Part shown: piece after piece, positions 8,260-15,714 of the stretch
How positions within the stretch are numbered: the stretch's first letter is position 1
How the letters are laid out: every line of letters begins with the position of its first letter
Made by a program: the position numbers and the translations under genes
Notes under the pieces: generated by a model
Databases searched by the model: none
What the model was told of the DNA's origin: nothing
What the model saw: the letters and a program-made list of their open reading frames with translations, nothing else
NCBI RefSeq assembly: GCF_003346515.1
Contig: NZ_QQNA01000012.1
Coordinates: 1 to 35,802, forward strand
Direction of reading: 5' to 3'
From: Streptomyces corynorhini
GTDB taxonomy: Bacteria; Actinomycetota; Actinomycetes; Streptomycetales; Streptomycetaceae
Length of the DNA stretch: 35,802 nt

Positions 8260-8267
8260 GTATGCCG

Positions 8268-9536
8268 TCAGCCCGCCGCGACCTCGATCGCCGCCAGGTT
8301 CTTCTTGCCCCGGCGCAGCACCAGCCACCGGCCGTGCAGCAGCTCAGCGCGGCCGGGCACCGCGTCCGCGTCCGCGACCTTGACGTTGTTCACGTACGCG
8401 CCGCCCTCCTTGACCGTCCGGCGGGCGGCCGACTTGCTCGGCGCCAGACCGGCCTCGACCAGCAGGTCCACCACCGCCACCGGCTCGGCGACCCGGGCGT
8501 GCGGCACCTCGGAGAGCGCCGCGCCCAGCGTCGCCGCGTCCAGATCCGACAGCTCGCCCTGGCCGAACAGCGCCCGGGACGCGGCGACGACCGCCGCGCA
8601 CTGGTCCGCGCCGTGCACCAGCGTCGTCAGCTCCTCGGCCAGCGCCCGCTGCGCCGCGCGGGCCTGCGGCCGCTCGGCGGTGAGCTGTTCGAGCTGCTCC
8701 AGCTCGGCGCGGGACTTGAAGCTCAGGATGCGGCTGTAGGCGGGGATGTCGCGGTCGTCCACGTTCAGCCAGAACTGGTAGAACGCGTACGGCGTGGTCA
8801 TCTCCGGGTCGAGCCAGACCGCGCCGCTCTCCGTCTTGCCGAACTTGGTCCCGTCCGCCTTGGTCATCAGCGGGGTGGCCAGCGCGTGCACCTCGGCGCC
8901 CGGCTCGACGCGGTGGATCAGGTCGAGACCGGCGGTCAGATTGCCCCACTGGTCGCTGCCGCCCTGCTGCAGGACACAGCCGTAGCGGCGGTACAGCTCC
9001 AGGAAGTCCATGCTCTGGAGCAGCTGGTAGCTGAACTCGGTGTAGCTGATGCCCTCGTCCGACTCCAGCCTGCGGGCGATCGAGTCCTTCGTGAGCATCT
9101 TGTTCACCCGGAAGTGCTTGCCGATGTCCCGCAGGAACTCGATCGCCGAGAGCCCCGCCGTCCAGTCCAGGTTGTTGACCATCGTGGCCGCGTTCGGGCC
9201 CTCGAAGGCCAGGAACGGCTCGATCTGCGACCGCAGCCGCGCCACCCAGCCCGCCACCGTCTCCGGATCGTTCAGCGTCCGCTCGGCCGTCGGCCGGGGG
9301 TCGCCGATCTGCCCCGTCGCCCCGCCCACCAGCGCCAGCGGCCGGTGCCCGGCCAGCTGGAGCCTGCGCACGGTGAGCACCTGCACCAGATGCCCCACGT
9401 GCAGGCTGGGCGCGGTGGGGTCGAAGCCGCAATAGAACGTGACGGGACCGTCCGCGAGCGCCTTGCGCAAAGCGTCCTCGTCAGTGGACTGGGCGAACAG
9501 CCCACGCCACTTCAGCTCGTCGACGATGTCCGTCAC
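8268..9536 (-). CDS. tyrS: Tyrosine--tRNA ligase
   Basis: A 422-residue class I aminoacyl-tRNA synthetase charging tRNA-Tyr, normal length for the bacterial TyrRS. The HIGH-type signature is HVGH at 46-49. The KMSKS loop appears as KFGKT at 231-235, the TyrS form. QGGSDQWGN (191-199) is the tyrosine/ATP pocket motif. The C-terminal S4 RNA-binding domain occupies about 355-420 ([16 protein letters not shown]). Start GTG 9536 with GAGGAGAG upstream. It lies 54 bp behind pmbA on the same strand and may share its transcript; I see no T-box leader. Confidence 0.97.
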   Translation of the reverse strand: MTDIVDELKWRGLFAQSTDEDALRKALADGPVTFYCGFDPTAPSLHVGHLVQVLTVRRLQLAGHRPLALVGGATGQIGDPRPTAERTLNDPETVAGWVARLRSQIEPFLAFEGPNAATMVNNLDWTAGLSAIEFLRDIGKHFRVNKMLTKDSIARRLESDEGISYTEFSYQLLQSMDFLELYRRYGCVLQQGGSDQWGNLTAGLDLIHRVEPGAEVHALATPLMTKADGTKFGKTESGAVWLDPEMTTPYAFYQFWLNVDDRDIPAYSRILSFKSRAELEQLEQLTAERPQARAAQRALAEELTTLVHGADQCAAVVAASRALFGQGELSDLDAATLGAALSEVPHARVAEPVAVVDLLVEAGLAPSKSAARRTVKEGGAYVNNVKVADADAVPGRAELLHGRWLVLRRGKKNLAAIEVAAG

Positions 9537-9590
9537 GGTCGGCTCTCTCCTCGCACGTCAATGGATGTACCAGCGGTCAGTCTATGGGGG

Positions 9591-10991
9591 TCACACACCC
9601 TGGCTGACCGAGCTCATATTGAAGTCGGGCACGCGCAGCGCCGGTGTCGCCGCCCGGGTGAACCAGTCGCCCCACTCGCGCGGCAGGGTCTTTTCGGTGC
9701 GCCCGGCCTCGACCGCCCGCGCCAGCAGACCGACCGGCGACTCGTTGAACCGGAAATTGTTCACCTCGCCGACCACCTCACCGTCCTCGACGAGATACAC
9801 CCCGTCCCTGGTCAGCCCGGTGAGCAGCAGCGTCGCCGGGTCGACCTCGCGGATGTACCACAGACAGGTCAGCAGGAGCCCGCGCGAGGTGCCCGCCACC
9901 ATCTCCTCCAGCGACGCGTGCCCGCCGCCGTCCAGGATCAGGTTGCCGATGCCGGGCGCGACCGGCAGCCCGGTCAGGGCCGCGCTGTGCCGGGTGGTGA
10001 TCAGCCGGTTCAGCGTGCCCTCGCGCACCCAGTCCGTGGGCGCCAGCGGCAGACCGTTGTCGAAGACGGACGCGTCGTCGCCCGACGCGCGCGCGATCAC
10101 GAAGGGCGCCGACTCCAGACCCGGCTCGCGCGGATCGCTGCGCAGGGTCAGCGGCAGCTCGGAGAGGGTCTCCCCGACCCGCGTGCCGCCACCGGGGCGG
10201 GAGAAGACCGTACGGCCCTCCGCCGCGTCCCGGGCCGTCGAGGACCACAGCTGGTAGATCAGCAGATCCGCGACGGCGGTCGGCGGCAGCAGCGTCTCGT
10301 ACCGCCCGGCGGGCAGCTCGATCCGCCGCTCGGCCCAGGTCAGCCGACGCGCCAGCTCCGCGTCGAGCGCGGCCGGGTCCACGTCCTGGAAGTCGCGCGT
10401 CGCCCGGCCCGCCCAGGCCGACCGGGCGCGGTCGGGCGACTTGGCGTTCAGCTCCAGCGTGCCGTTGGGCTGGTCGTGCCGCAGCCGCAGGCCGGTGGAG
10501 GTGCCCAGATACGTCGAGGTCAGCTCGTGGCTGGCGAACCCGTACAGCTCACGGCCGCCGGACCGGGCGCGGGCGAAGGACTCGCCGAGCGCCGGGGCGA
10601 AGTCCGCGAAGACGGCGGAGGTCGTCTCCAGCGGCGGCTGAGTGAAGTCCCCGGACACCTGCCCGCCGCCGACCAGCTCCGTCGCGTCCTCGGCGGGCCC
10701 CGCCCCGCGCGCGGCGGCCTCGGCGGCCCGTACCAGCGGCTCCAGCTCGTCGGCGGTCACGGCCGCCCGCGACACCACACCGGAAGCGGTGCCCCGCGCC
10801 CCGTCGACGCTGGCGATGACGGTGAGTGTGCGGCCCCGGGTGACCCCGTTGGTGGTGAGCGCGTTGCCCGCCCAGCGCAGATTGGCCGACGACTGCTCGT
10901 CGGCGATCACCACACAGCCGTCGGCGGTGGACAGTTCGAGCGCGCGCTCGACGATCTCGTGCGGCTTGCTGCTCCTGATCGCCCTGCTCAT
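9591..10991 (-). CDS. pmbA: TldD/PmbA family metallopeptidase, PmbA (TldE) subunit
   Basis: A 466-residue partner of TldD. In the studied TldD/TldE pair the two form a heterodimer that degrades unfolded peptides and trims leader peptides of microcins; the E subunit lacks the metal-binding motif. Consistent with that, no HExxxH is present. Family segments are SSANLRWAGNALTTNG near residue 34, a middle block with YETLLPPTAVADLL, and GIGNLILDGGG near the C-terminal third. ATG 10991 overlaps the tldD stop by 4 bp, with AGGAGG 7 nt upstream, so the pair is translationally coupled. Its natural substrate here is unknown; no RiPP precursor is visible nearby. Confidence 0.93.
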   Translation of the reverse strand: MSRAIRSSKPHEIVERALELSTADGCVVIADEQSSANLRWAGNALTTNGVTRGRTLTVIASVDGARGTASGVVSRAAVTADELEPLVRAAEAAARGAGPAEDATELVGGGQVSGDFTQPPLETTSAVFADFAPALGESFARARSGGRELYGFASHELTSTYLGTSTGLRLRHDQPNGTLELNAKSPDRARSAWAGRATRDFQDVDPAALDAELARRLTWAERRIELPAGRYETLLPPTAVADLLIYQLWSSTARDAAEGRTVFSRPGGGTRVGETLSELPLTLRSDPREPGLESAPFVIARASGDDASVFDNGLPLAPTDWVREGTLNRLITTRHSAALTGLPVAPGIGNLILDGGGHASLEEMVAGTSRGLLLTCLWYIREVDPATLLLTGLTRDGVYLVEDGEVVGEVNNFRFNESPVGLLARAVEAGRTEKTLPREWGDWFTRAATPALRVPDFNMSSVSQGV

Positions 10992-12511
10992 CGTCCCGCC
11001 TCCTGCGTGGTGTTCAAGATGTTGACGCCGCGGAACAGGGCGGACGGGCAGCCGTGCGAGACCGCCGCGACCTGGCCCGGCTGGGCCTTGCCGCAGTTGA
11101 ACGCGCCGCCGAGGACATAGGTCCCCGGCCCGCCGACCGCCTCCATGGAGCCCCAGAAATCCGTGGTCGTCGCCTGGTAGGCGACATCGCGCAGCTGGCC
11201 GGCCAGCCGGCCGTTCTCGATCCGGAAGAACCGCTGGCCGGTGAACTGGAAGTTGTAGCGCTGCATGTCGATCGACCACGACCGGTCCCCGACCACATAG
11301 ATGCCGCGCTCCACGCCCCCGATCAGATCCTCCGTGGACCGCCCGCCAGGATCGGGCAGCAGCGACACGTTCGCCATGCGCTGTACGGGCACGTGGCCCG
11401 GCGAGTCCGCGTACGCGCACCCGTTGGACCGGCCGAGGTCCGTCAGCTTCGCGATCCTGCGGTCCAGCTGATAGCCGACGAGGGTGCCGCCCGCGACCAG
11501 GTCCCACGACTGCGCCTCGACGCCCTCGTCGTCGTACCCGATGGTCGCCAGACCGTGCTCGGCGGTGCGGTCCCCCGTCACGTTCATCACGGGGGAGCCG
11601 TACGCCAACGTGCCCAGCTGGTCGAACGTCGCGAACGACGTCCCCGCGTACGCCGCCTCGTACCCCAGCGCCCGGTCCAGCTCGGTGGCGTGGCCGATCG
11701 ACTCGTGGATCGTCAGCCAGAGATTCGAGGGGTCGACCACCAGGTCGTACGTCCCCGCCTCGACGCTCGGCGCGCGCATCTTCTCCGCGAGCAGCCCGGG
11801 AATCCGCGCCAGCTCCGCGTCCCAGTCCCAGCCGGTCCCGGTGAGGTACTCCCAGCCCCGGCCGACCGGCGGCGCGATCGTGCGCATCGAGTCGAACTCG
11901 CCGCTCTCGCCGTCCACCGCCACGGCGGTCAGCTGCGGATGCAGCCTGACCCGCTGCTGGGTCGTGACGGTGCCCGCCGTGTCCGCGTAGAACTTGTTCT
12001 CATGGACGGTCATCAGCGACGCGTCCACATGCGCGACCCCCGCGGCGCCGAGCAGCCGCCCGCTCCACTCGGCGAGCAGCGCCGCCTTCTCCTCGTCGGG
12101 CACGTCGAACGGATCGATCTCGTACGACGACACCCAGGTCTTCTCGGCGTGCGTCGGCTCGTCCGCCAGCTCCACCCGCTCGTCCGACCCCGCCGCGGCG
12201 ATCACCTTCGCCGACAGCTTCGCCATCGCCACGGCCTGCCCGGCGACGCGCGCCGCCGCGTCCATCGTCAGATCCACCCCCGAGGCGAAGCCCCAGGCCC
12301 CGCCGTGCACCACCCGGACCGCGTACCCCACGTCCGTGGTGTCCGACGACCCGGCCGGCTTCGCGTCCCGCAACCGCCACGACGCGCCGCGCACCCGCTC
12401 GAACCGGAAATCGGCGTGCGCGGCCCCGAGCGCCCGCGCCCGCGCCAGCGCGGCGTCGGCGAGGGCCCGTAGCGGAAGTGCCAGGAACGACTGATCCACC
12501 TCATGGGGCAC
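10988..12511 (-). CDS. tldD: Metalloprotease TldD
   Basis: A 507-residue metallopeptidase subunit. The HExxxH zinc motif is HESIGH at 269-274, inside the TIHESIGHATELDRALGYE block; a further conserved region follows (YGSPVMNVTGDRT, then SNGCAYADSPGHVPVQRMAN). With PmbA/TldE it should form the peptide-degrading heterodimer. Start GTG 12511 with AAGGAGAG about 8 nt upstream; GTG at codon 5 is the alternative. It is first in the tldD-pmbA-(tyrS) string. Upstream DNA carries a run of five G-tracts on this strand (12636-12658). Confidence 0.94.
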   Translation of the reverse strand: MPHEVDQSFLALPLRALADAALARARALGAAHADFRFERVRGASWRLRDAKPAGSSDTTDVGYAVRVVHGGAWGFASGVDLTMDAAARVAGQAVAMAKLSAKVIAAAGSDERVELADEPTHAEKTWVSSYEIDPFDVPDEEKAALLAEWSGRLLGAAGVAHVDASLMTVHENKFYADTAGTVTTQQRVRLHPQLTAVAVDGESGEFDSMRTIAPPVGRGWEYLTGTGWDWDAELARIPGLLAEKMRAPSVEAGTYDLVVDPSNLWLTIHESIGHATELDRALGYEAAYAGTSFATFDQLGTLAYGSPVMNVTGDRTAEHGLATIGYDDEGVEAQSWDLVAGGTLVGYQLDRRIAKLTDLGRSNGCAYADSPGHVPVQRMANVSLLPDPGGRSTEDLIGGVERGIYVVGDRSWSIDMQRYNFQFTGQRFFRIENGRLAGQLRDVAYQATTTDFWGSMEAVGGPGTYVLGGAFNCGKAQPGQVAAVSHGCPSALFRGVNILNTTQEAGR

Positions 12512-12823
12512 GGGATGCCTCTCCTTCTCTTACTCTCGGGATGCGATATGTCTCGGAAGTGAATCACGAGGCACTGACAACGCGGGTGCCGAAGACCCGA
12601 CTCGGCCGACTCCGATCGCCCCGCGCCGCTTTGTGCCCGCCCCCGCCCCCGCCCGCCCGAGCCGGGGGAGGGGCGGCGGCCACCGCGGGGGTCCGCCGGC
12701 AGCGGTCTTCTGTAGGGATCCAACAGGGACCGTCCCCGGGTGCTGTCAGGGGGCGATCGCTCACGAGCGGACCGGGGCCGATAGGTTTCTAGCGAAACCA
12801 GACCGCTAGGAAAGGCTGATCCG
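12512..12823. promoter_or_regulatory. Divergent promoter region tldD / fabG
   Basis: 312 bp without a gene. It holds the tldD leader, a C-tract cluster at 12636-12658 (five G-runs with 1-nt loops on the minus strand, able to form a G-quadruplex), a short palindrome CGCTC/GAGCG near 12764, and the two overlapping hairpins ahead of fabG. A -10-like TAGGTT is at 12782-12787, but no good -35 pairs with it. Confidence 0.5.
12784..12809 (+). promoter_or_regulatory. Two mutually exclusive hairpins before fabG
   Basis: Hairpin A: GGTTTC (12784-12789) with GAAACC (12794-12799). Hairpin B: CTAGCG (12789-12794) with CGCTAG (12804-12809). They share bases, so only one can form at a time. Hairpin B reaches into the start of the ribosome binding site AGGAAAGG (12808-12815). 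Either a translation switch or an operator; nothing in sequence decides. Confidence 0.4.
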
Positions 12824-13543
12824 TTGAGCCGCTCGGTTCTCGTGACCGGAGGAAACCGGGGCATCGGCCTCGCCATCGCCCGCGCCTTCGCCGACAACGG
12901 CGACAAGGTCGCCATCACCTACCGCTCCGGCGAGCCCCCCGAGGCCCTGACCGAGCTGGGGTGCCTGGCGGTCCGCTGCGACATCACCGACGCGGAGCAG
13001 GTGGAGCAGGCTTACAAGGAGGTCGAGGAGAAGCACGGTCCCGTGGAGGTGCTGGTGGCCAACGCCGGTGTCACCAAGGACCAGTTGCTGATGCGGATGT
13101 CCGAGGAGGACTTCACCTCCGTCCTCGACACCAACCTCACCGGCACCTTCCGGGTCGTCAAGCGGGCCAACCGTGCCATGCTGCGCGCCAAGAAGGGCCG
13201 GGTCGTCCTGATCTCCTCGGTCGTCGGGCTGCTCGGCTCGGCGGGGCAGGCGAACTACGCCGCGTCCAAGGCGGGTCTGGTCGGTTTCGCCCGCTCCCTC
13301 GCCCGGGAGCTGGGTTCCCGGAACATCACCTTCAATGTCGTCGCGCCCGGCTTCGTGGACACCGACATGACGAAGGTGCTCAGCGACGAGCAGCGCGCGG
13401 GCATCGTCTCGCAGGTGCCGCTCGGCCGTTACGCGCAGCCGGAGGAGATCGCCGCCACGGTGCGGTTCCTCGCCTCCGACGACGCCTCGTACATCACTGG
13501 AGCCGTCATTCCCGTTGACGGCGGATTGGGCATGGGTCACTGA
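12824..13543 (+). CDS. fabG: 3-oxoacyl-ACP reductase FabG
   Basis: A 239-residue short-chain dehydrogenase that reduces 3-ketoacyl-ACP with NADPH in type II fatty acid synthesis. The TGGNRGIG cofactor motif is at 8-15, NAG at 80-82, and the catalytic set S132, Y145 and K149 (YAASK) is intact. Start is a TTG at 12824, 8 nt after AGGAAAGG; no ATG/GTG lies upstream in a family-like position. fabI follows 4 bp after the stop, the same order as mabA-inhA in mycobacteria, so both act in one elongation cycle. Streptomyces carry several FabG paralogues, but linkage to fabI argues that this one is the housekeeping copy. Confidence 0.95.
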   Translation: MSRSVLVTGGNRGIGLAIARAFADNGDKVAITYRSGEPPEALTELGCLAVRCDITDAEQVEQAYKEVEEKHGPVEVLVANAGVTKDQLLMRMSEEDFTSVLDTNLTGTFRVVKRANRAMLRAKKGRVVLISSVVGLLGSAGQANYAASKAGLVGFARSLARELGSRNITFNVVAPGFVDTDMTKVLSDEQRAGIVSQVPLGRYAQPEEIAATVRFLASDDASYITGAVIPVDGGLGMGH

Positions 13544-13547
13544 TCAC

Positions 13548-14318
13548 ATGAGTGGAATCCTCGCCGGCAAGCGCATTCTCGTGACGGGGGTCCTCACGGA
13601 GTCCTCCATCGCCTTCCAGGCCGCCAAGGTGGCGCAGGAGGAGGGCGCCGAGGTCATCCTCACCGGCTTCGGCCGGCTCACGCTCGTCGAGCGCATCGCC
13701 AAGCGGCTGCCCAAGCCCGCCCCGGTCATCGAGCTGGACGTCACCAACCAGGAGCACCTGGACGGTCTGGCCGACAAGATCCGTGAGCTGCAGGGCGACG
13801 ACGCCGGGCTCGACGGCGTCGTGCACTCGATCGCCTTCGGCCCGCAGGGCGCCTTCAACTTCCTCGAGGGCACCTGGGAGGACGTCTCGACCGCCGTGCA
13901 CGTCTCCGCGTACTCCCTCAAGTCGCTGACGACGGCCTGTCTCCCGCTGATGGAGCGCGGCGGCTCGGTCGTCGGCCTCACCTTCGACGCCCAGTTCGCC
14001 TGGCCGAAGTACGACTGGATGGGCGTCGCCAAGGCCGCCCTGGAGTCGACCAACCGCTACCTCGCCCGTGATCTGGGCCCGCGGAACATCCGCTGCAACC
14101 TGATCTCGGCCGGACCGATCAAGTCGATGGCCGCCAAGTCCATCCCGGGCTTCGAGTCGCTCGCGGACGTCTGGAACCACCGCGCCCCGTTGGCGTGGGA
14201 CATGGCCGACCCGGAGCCGGCCGGCCGGGGCATCGTCGGTCTGCTGTCGGACTTCTTCCCGAAGACCACCGGCGAGATCGTGCACGTCGACTCCGGCGTG
14301 CACATGATCGGTACCTGA
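13548..14318 (+). CDS. fabI: Enoyl-ACP reductase FabI (InhA-like)
   Basis: A 256-residue NADH-dependent enoyl-[ACP] reductase, completing each elongation round. The modified cofactor loop VTGVLTESSIA is at 12-22. The catalytic Tyr and Lys are Y155 and K162 (YDWMGVAK), the Y-x6-K spacing of FabI/InhA. S94 in VVHSIAF occupies the position known in InhA for isoniazid-resistance changes. C-terminal EIVHVDSGVHMIGT is close to InhA. ATG 13548 lies 4 bp behind the fabG stop, so the genes form one operon, closed by a strong hairpin at 14361. Confidence 0.96.
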   Translation: MSGILAGKRILVTGVLTESSIAFQAAKVAQEEGAEVILTGFGRLTLVERIAKRLPKPAPVIELDVTNQEHLDGLADKIRELQGDDAGLDGVVHSIAFGPQGAFNFLEGTWEDVSTAVHVSAYSLKSLTTACLPLMERGGSVVGLTFDAQFAWPKYDWMGVAKAALESTNRYLARDLGPRNIRCNLISAGPIKSMAAKSIPGFESLADVWNHRAPLAWDMADPEPAGRGIVGLLSDFFPKTTGEIVHVDSGVHMIGT

Positions 14319-14360
14319 CCCGGCTCCACGCGAGCGCTCGGGTCGACGCGTTTCCTCGAA

Positions 14361-14396
14361 GGCTGTGTGACCGTCCCGGACGGTCACACAGCCTTT
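14361..14396 (+). terminator. Intrinsic terminator of fabG-fabI
   Basis: Perfect 15-bp stem GGCTGTGTGACCGTC (14361-14375) with GACGGTCACACAGCC (14379-14393), 3-nt loop, followed by TTT. Confidence 0.9.
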
Positions 14397-14411
14397 CGTG
14401 TCTCCTGGTGC

Positions 14412-14437
14412 CCGGGGCGCCGGGCCCGGCGCCCCGG
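14412..14437. repeat. 26-bp perfect palindrome
   Basis: CCGGGGCGCCGGG (14412-14424) is followed without spacer by its exact reverse complement (14425-14437). It lies between the fabI terminator and the next gene; a second terminator or a protein site are the options. Confidence 0.7.
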
Positions 14438-14445
14438 TGTCCCGT

Positions 14446-14528
14446 CCCGAGTCGAGAAGCCCGAGTCGAGAAGCCCGAGTCGAAAAGAACGGCGCTTCGC
14501 CGCAGACTGGGTGAACAGACTGGGTGAA
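14446..14528. repeat. Two adjacent tandem arrays (14 bp x3, 13 bp x2)
   Basis: CCCGAGTCGAGAAG occurs three times (14446-14487; last copy one change). CAGACTGGGTGAA occurs twice, perfectly (14503-14515, 14516-14528). Both are non-coding by position and lie upstream of the secreted-protein gene. Confidence 0.8.
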
Positions 14529-14570
14529 ACCGGAATCTTCCGGTCGTCGTGGGGGAGGAGGTGTGTGCGC

Positions 14571-14942
14571 GTGCGCCCGCTCCGTCCCGTCGCGGTGGCG
14601 TTCGGCGTGGCCCTCCTGGCGACCGTGTCGGGGCTCGCGACCGCCGTCGACCGGTCCGACCGCGCCGATCGGGACCGTACCCCCGTCGCCTCCCCTGCCG
14701 CCTCCCGCGCCGCCTCCCACTCCACGTGCCTGACGACCCTCGCGGGCTCGCACGTCACCGCCTTGTGTCACAACCCGTACCCGGAGACCGATCTCGTCCA
14801 GCTCCACGTGCGGTGCGCGCGCTGGTGGGACGTGGCCGCCGACGGCGCGCGGGTGGAGGTCGGGGCCGCGCACCGCGTCAGGCTCGCCGACCGGTGCTGG
14901 AAGGAGGTCCGCGAGGCGTGGGTCACCCACGAGCGCCCCTGA
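14571..14942 (+). CDS. Putative secreted small four-cysteine protein
   Basis: A 123-residue protein I do not recognise. Residues 1-25 (RPLRPVAVAFGVALLATVSGLATA) look like a signal peptide or membrane anchor. A low-complexity Arg/Asp/Ala/Pro stretch follows. The C-terminal half has four cysteines (in STCLTT, TALCHN, HVRCARWW and ADRCWKE), enough for two disulfides outside the cell. GTG 14571 stands 9 nt after GGGAGGAGG; GTG 14565 is possible but too close. It ends 19 bp before the convergent GntR gene. Confidence 0.7.
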   Translation: MRPLRPVAVAFGVALLATVSGLATAVDRSDRADRDRTPVASPAASRAASHSTCLTTLAGSHVTALCHNPYPETDLVQLHVRCARWWDVAADGARVEVGAAHRVRLADRCWKEVREAWVTHERP

Positions 14943-14961
14943 CGGCCCGGCCGTCGCCGGA

Positions 14962-15636
14962 TCAGACCCGGCCGGTCAGACAGGTCGGCGCGTAACTCGC
15001 CGCCTCCCGCGCCGCGGTCTCCGCGTCGCCCGCCCGGATCGCCGCCACCAGCCGCGCGTGGTCCATGTGTTTCTCCGGGCGCAGCTCCTGGCCCACGTCG
15101 TCGCGGAGCCAGTCGTGCAGCACATGGCCGAGGTCCGCGTAGACGGCGGCCAGCGCCTCGTTGTGCGAGGCCGCGACGACCGCCATGTGCAGCGCCGAGT
15201 CGGCCGCGACGAACGGCTCGGTCTCGCCCGCCGCCCACGCCGCCTCGCGCCGGGCGAGCAGCTCCTCCAGCTGCCGCAGGTCCCGGTCCGTACGCCGCTG
15301 GGCGGCCAGCCGCGCGGCCGAGGACTCCAGTGTCGAGCGCAGCTCGGCGATGTCTCGGGGATCCGCGTCGGCGAATCTGCGGTGCATCACCCCCGCCAGC
15401 TCACTGGTCGCGACGACATAGGTCCCCGAGCCCTGCCGGATGTCCAGCAGCCCGTTGTGGGCGAGCGCGCGCACCGCCTCACGGACGGTGTTGCGGGCCA
15501 CACCGAGCTGATCGACCAGCTCCGGCTCGGTCGGGATGCGCGAGCCCACCGGCCACGCGCCCGTGGTGATCTGGTTCCGCAGCTCGGAGATCACCTGGTC
15601 GGAGAGTGCGGTACGCCGGGGTGAGGTCAACGCCAT
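14962..15636 (-). CDS. FadR-subfamily GntR transcriptional regulator
   Basis: A 224-residue DNA-binding regulator. The N-terminal winged helix (about 10-78) shows the GntR pattern IPTEPELVDQLGVARNTVREAVRALAHNGLLDIRQGSGTYV. The C-terminal all-helical FCD ligand domain (about 95-215) has the D/H-type residues of metal-containing FCD domains (DSALHMAV, HDWL, MDHARLVAAI). Start ATG 15636 with GGGAG 6 nt upstream. It is divergent from the MFS transporter, and a palindrome between them abuts the transporter start. The natural reading is a repressor of that exporter responding to a small carboxylate-like ligand; the ligand is unknown. Confidence 0.93.
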   Translation of the reverse strand: MALTSPRRTALSDQVISELRNQITTGAWPVGSRIPTEPELVDQLGVARNTVREAVRALAHNGLLDIRQGSGTYVVATSELAGVMHRRFADADPRDIAELRSTLESSAARLAAQRRTDRDLRQLEELLARREAAWAAGETEPFVAADSALHMAVVAASHNEALAAVYADLGHVLHDWLRDDVGQELRPEKHMDHARLVAAIRAGDAETAAREAASYAPTCLTGRV

Positions 15637-15692
15637 GATGCTCCCAAATGATCGGCGGAGGGGCGGGTAGGGCGGGGTCGACCACTAAACGT

Positions 15693-15711
15693 CCCATCAT
15701 TCTATGATGGG
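15693..15711. promoter_or_regulatory. Probable GntR operator
   Basis: CCCATCAT (15693-15700) and ATGATGGG (15704-15711) form perfect 8-bp arms with a 3-bp centre, ending 3 bp before the MFS start codon and 57 bp before the regulator's. The odd-numbered centre and size match FadR-type sites. Occupancy would cover the transporter start. Confidence 0.65.
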
Positions 15712-15714
15712 CCC

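Noticed and set aside
9537..9590. T-box leader for tyrS
   Set aside because: The gap is 54 bp and holds only a ribosome binding site; no room for a T-box.
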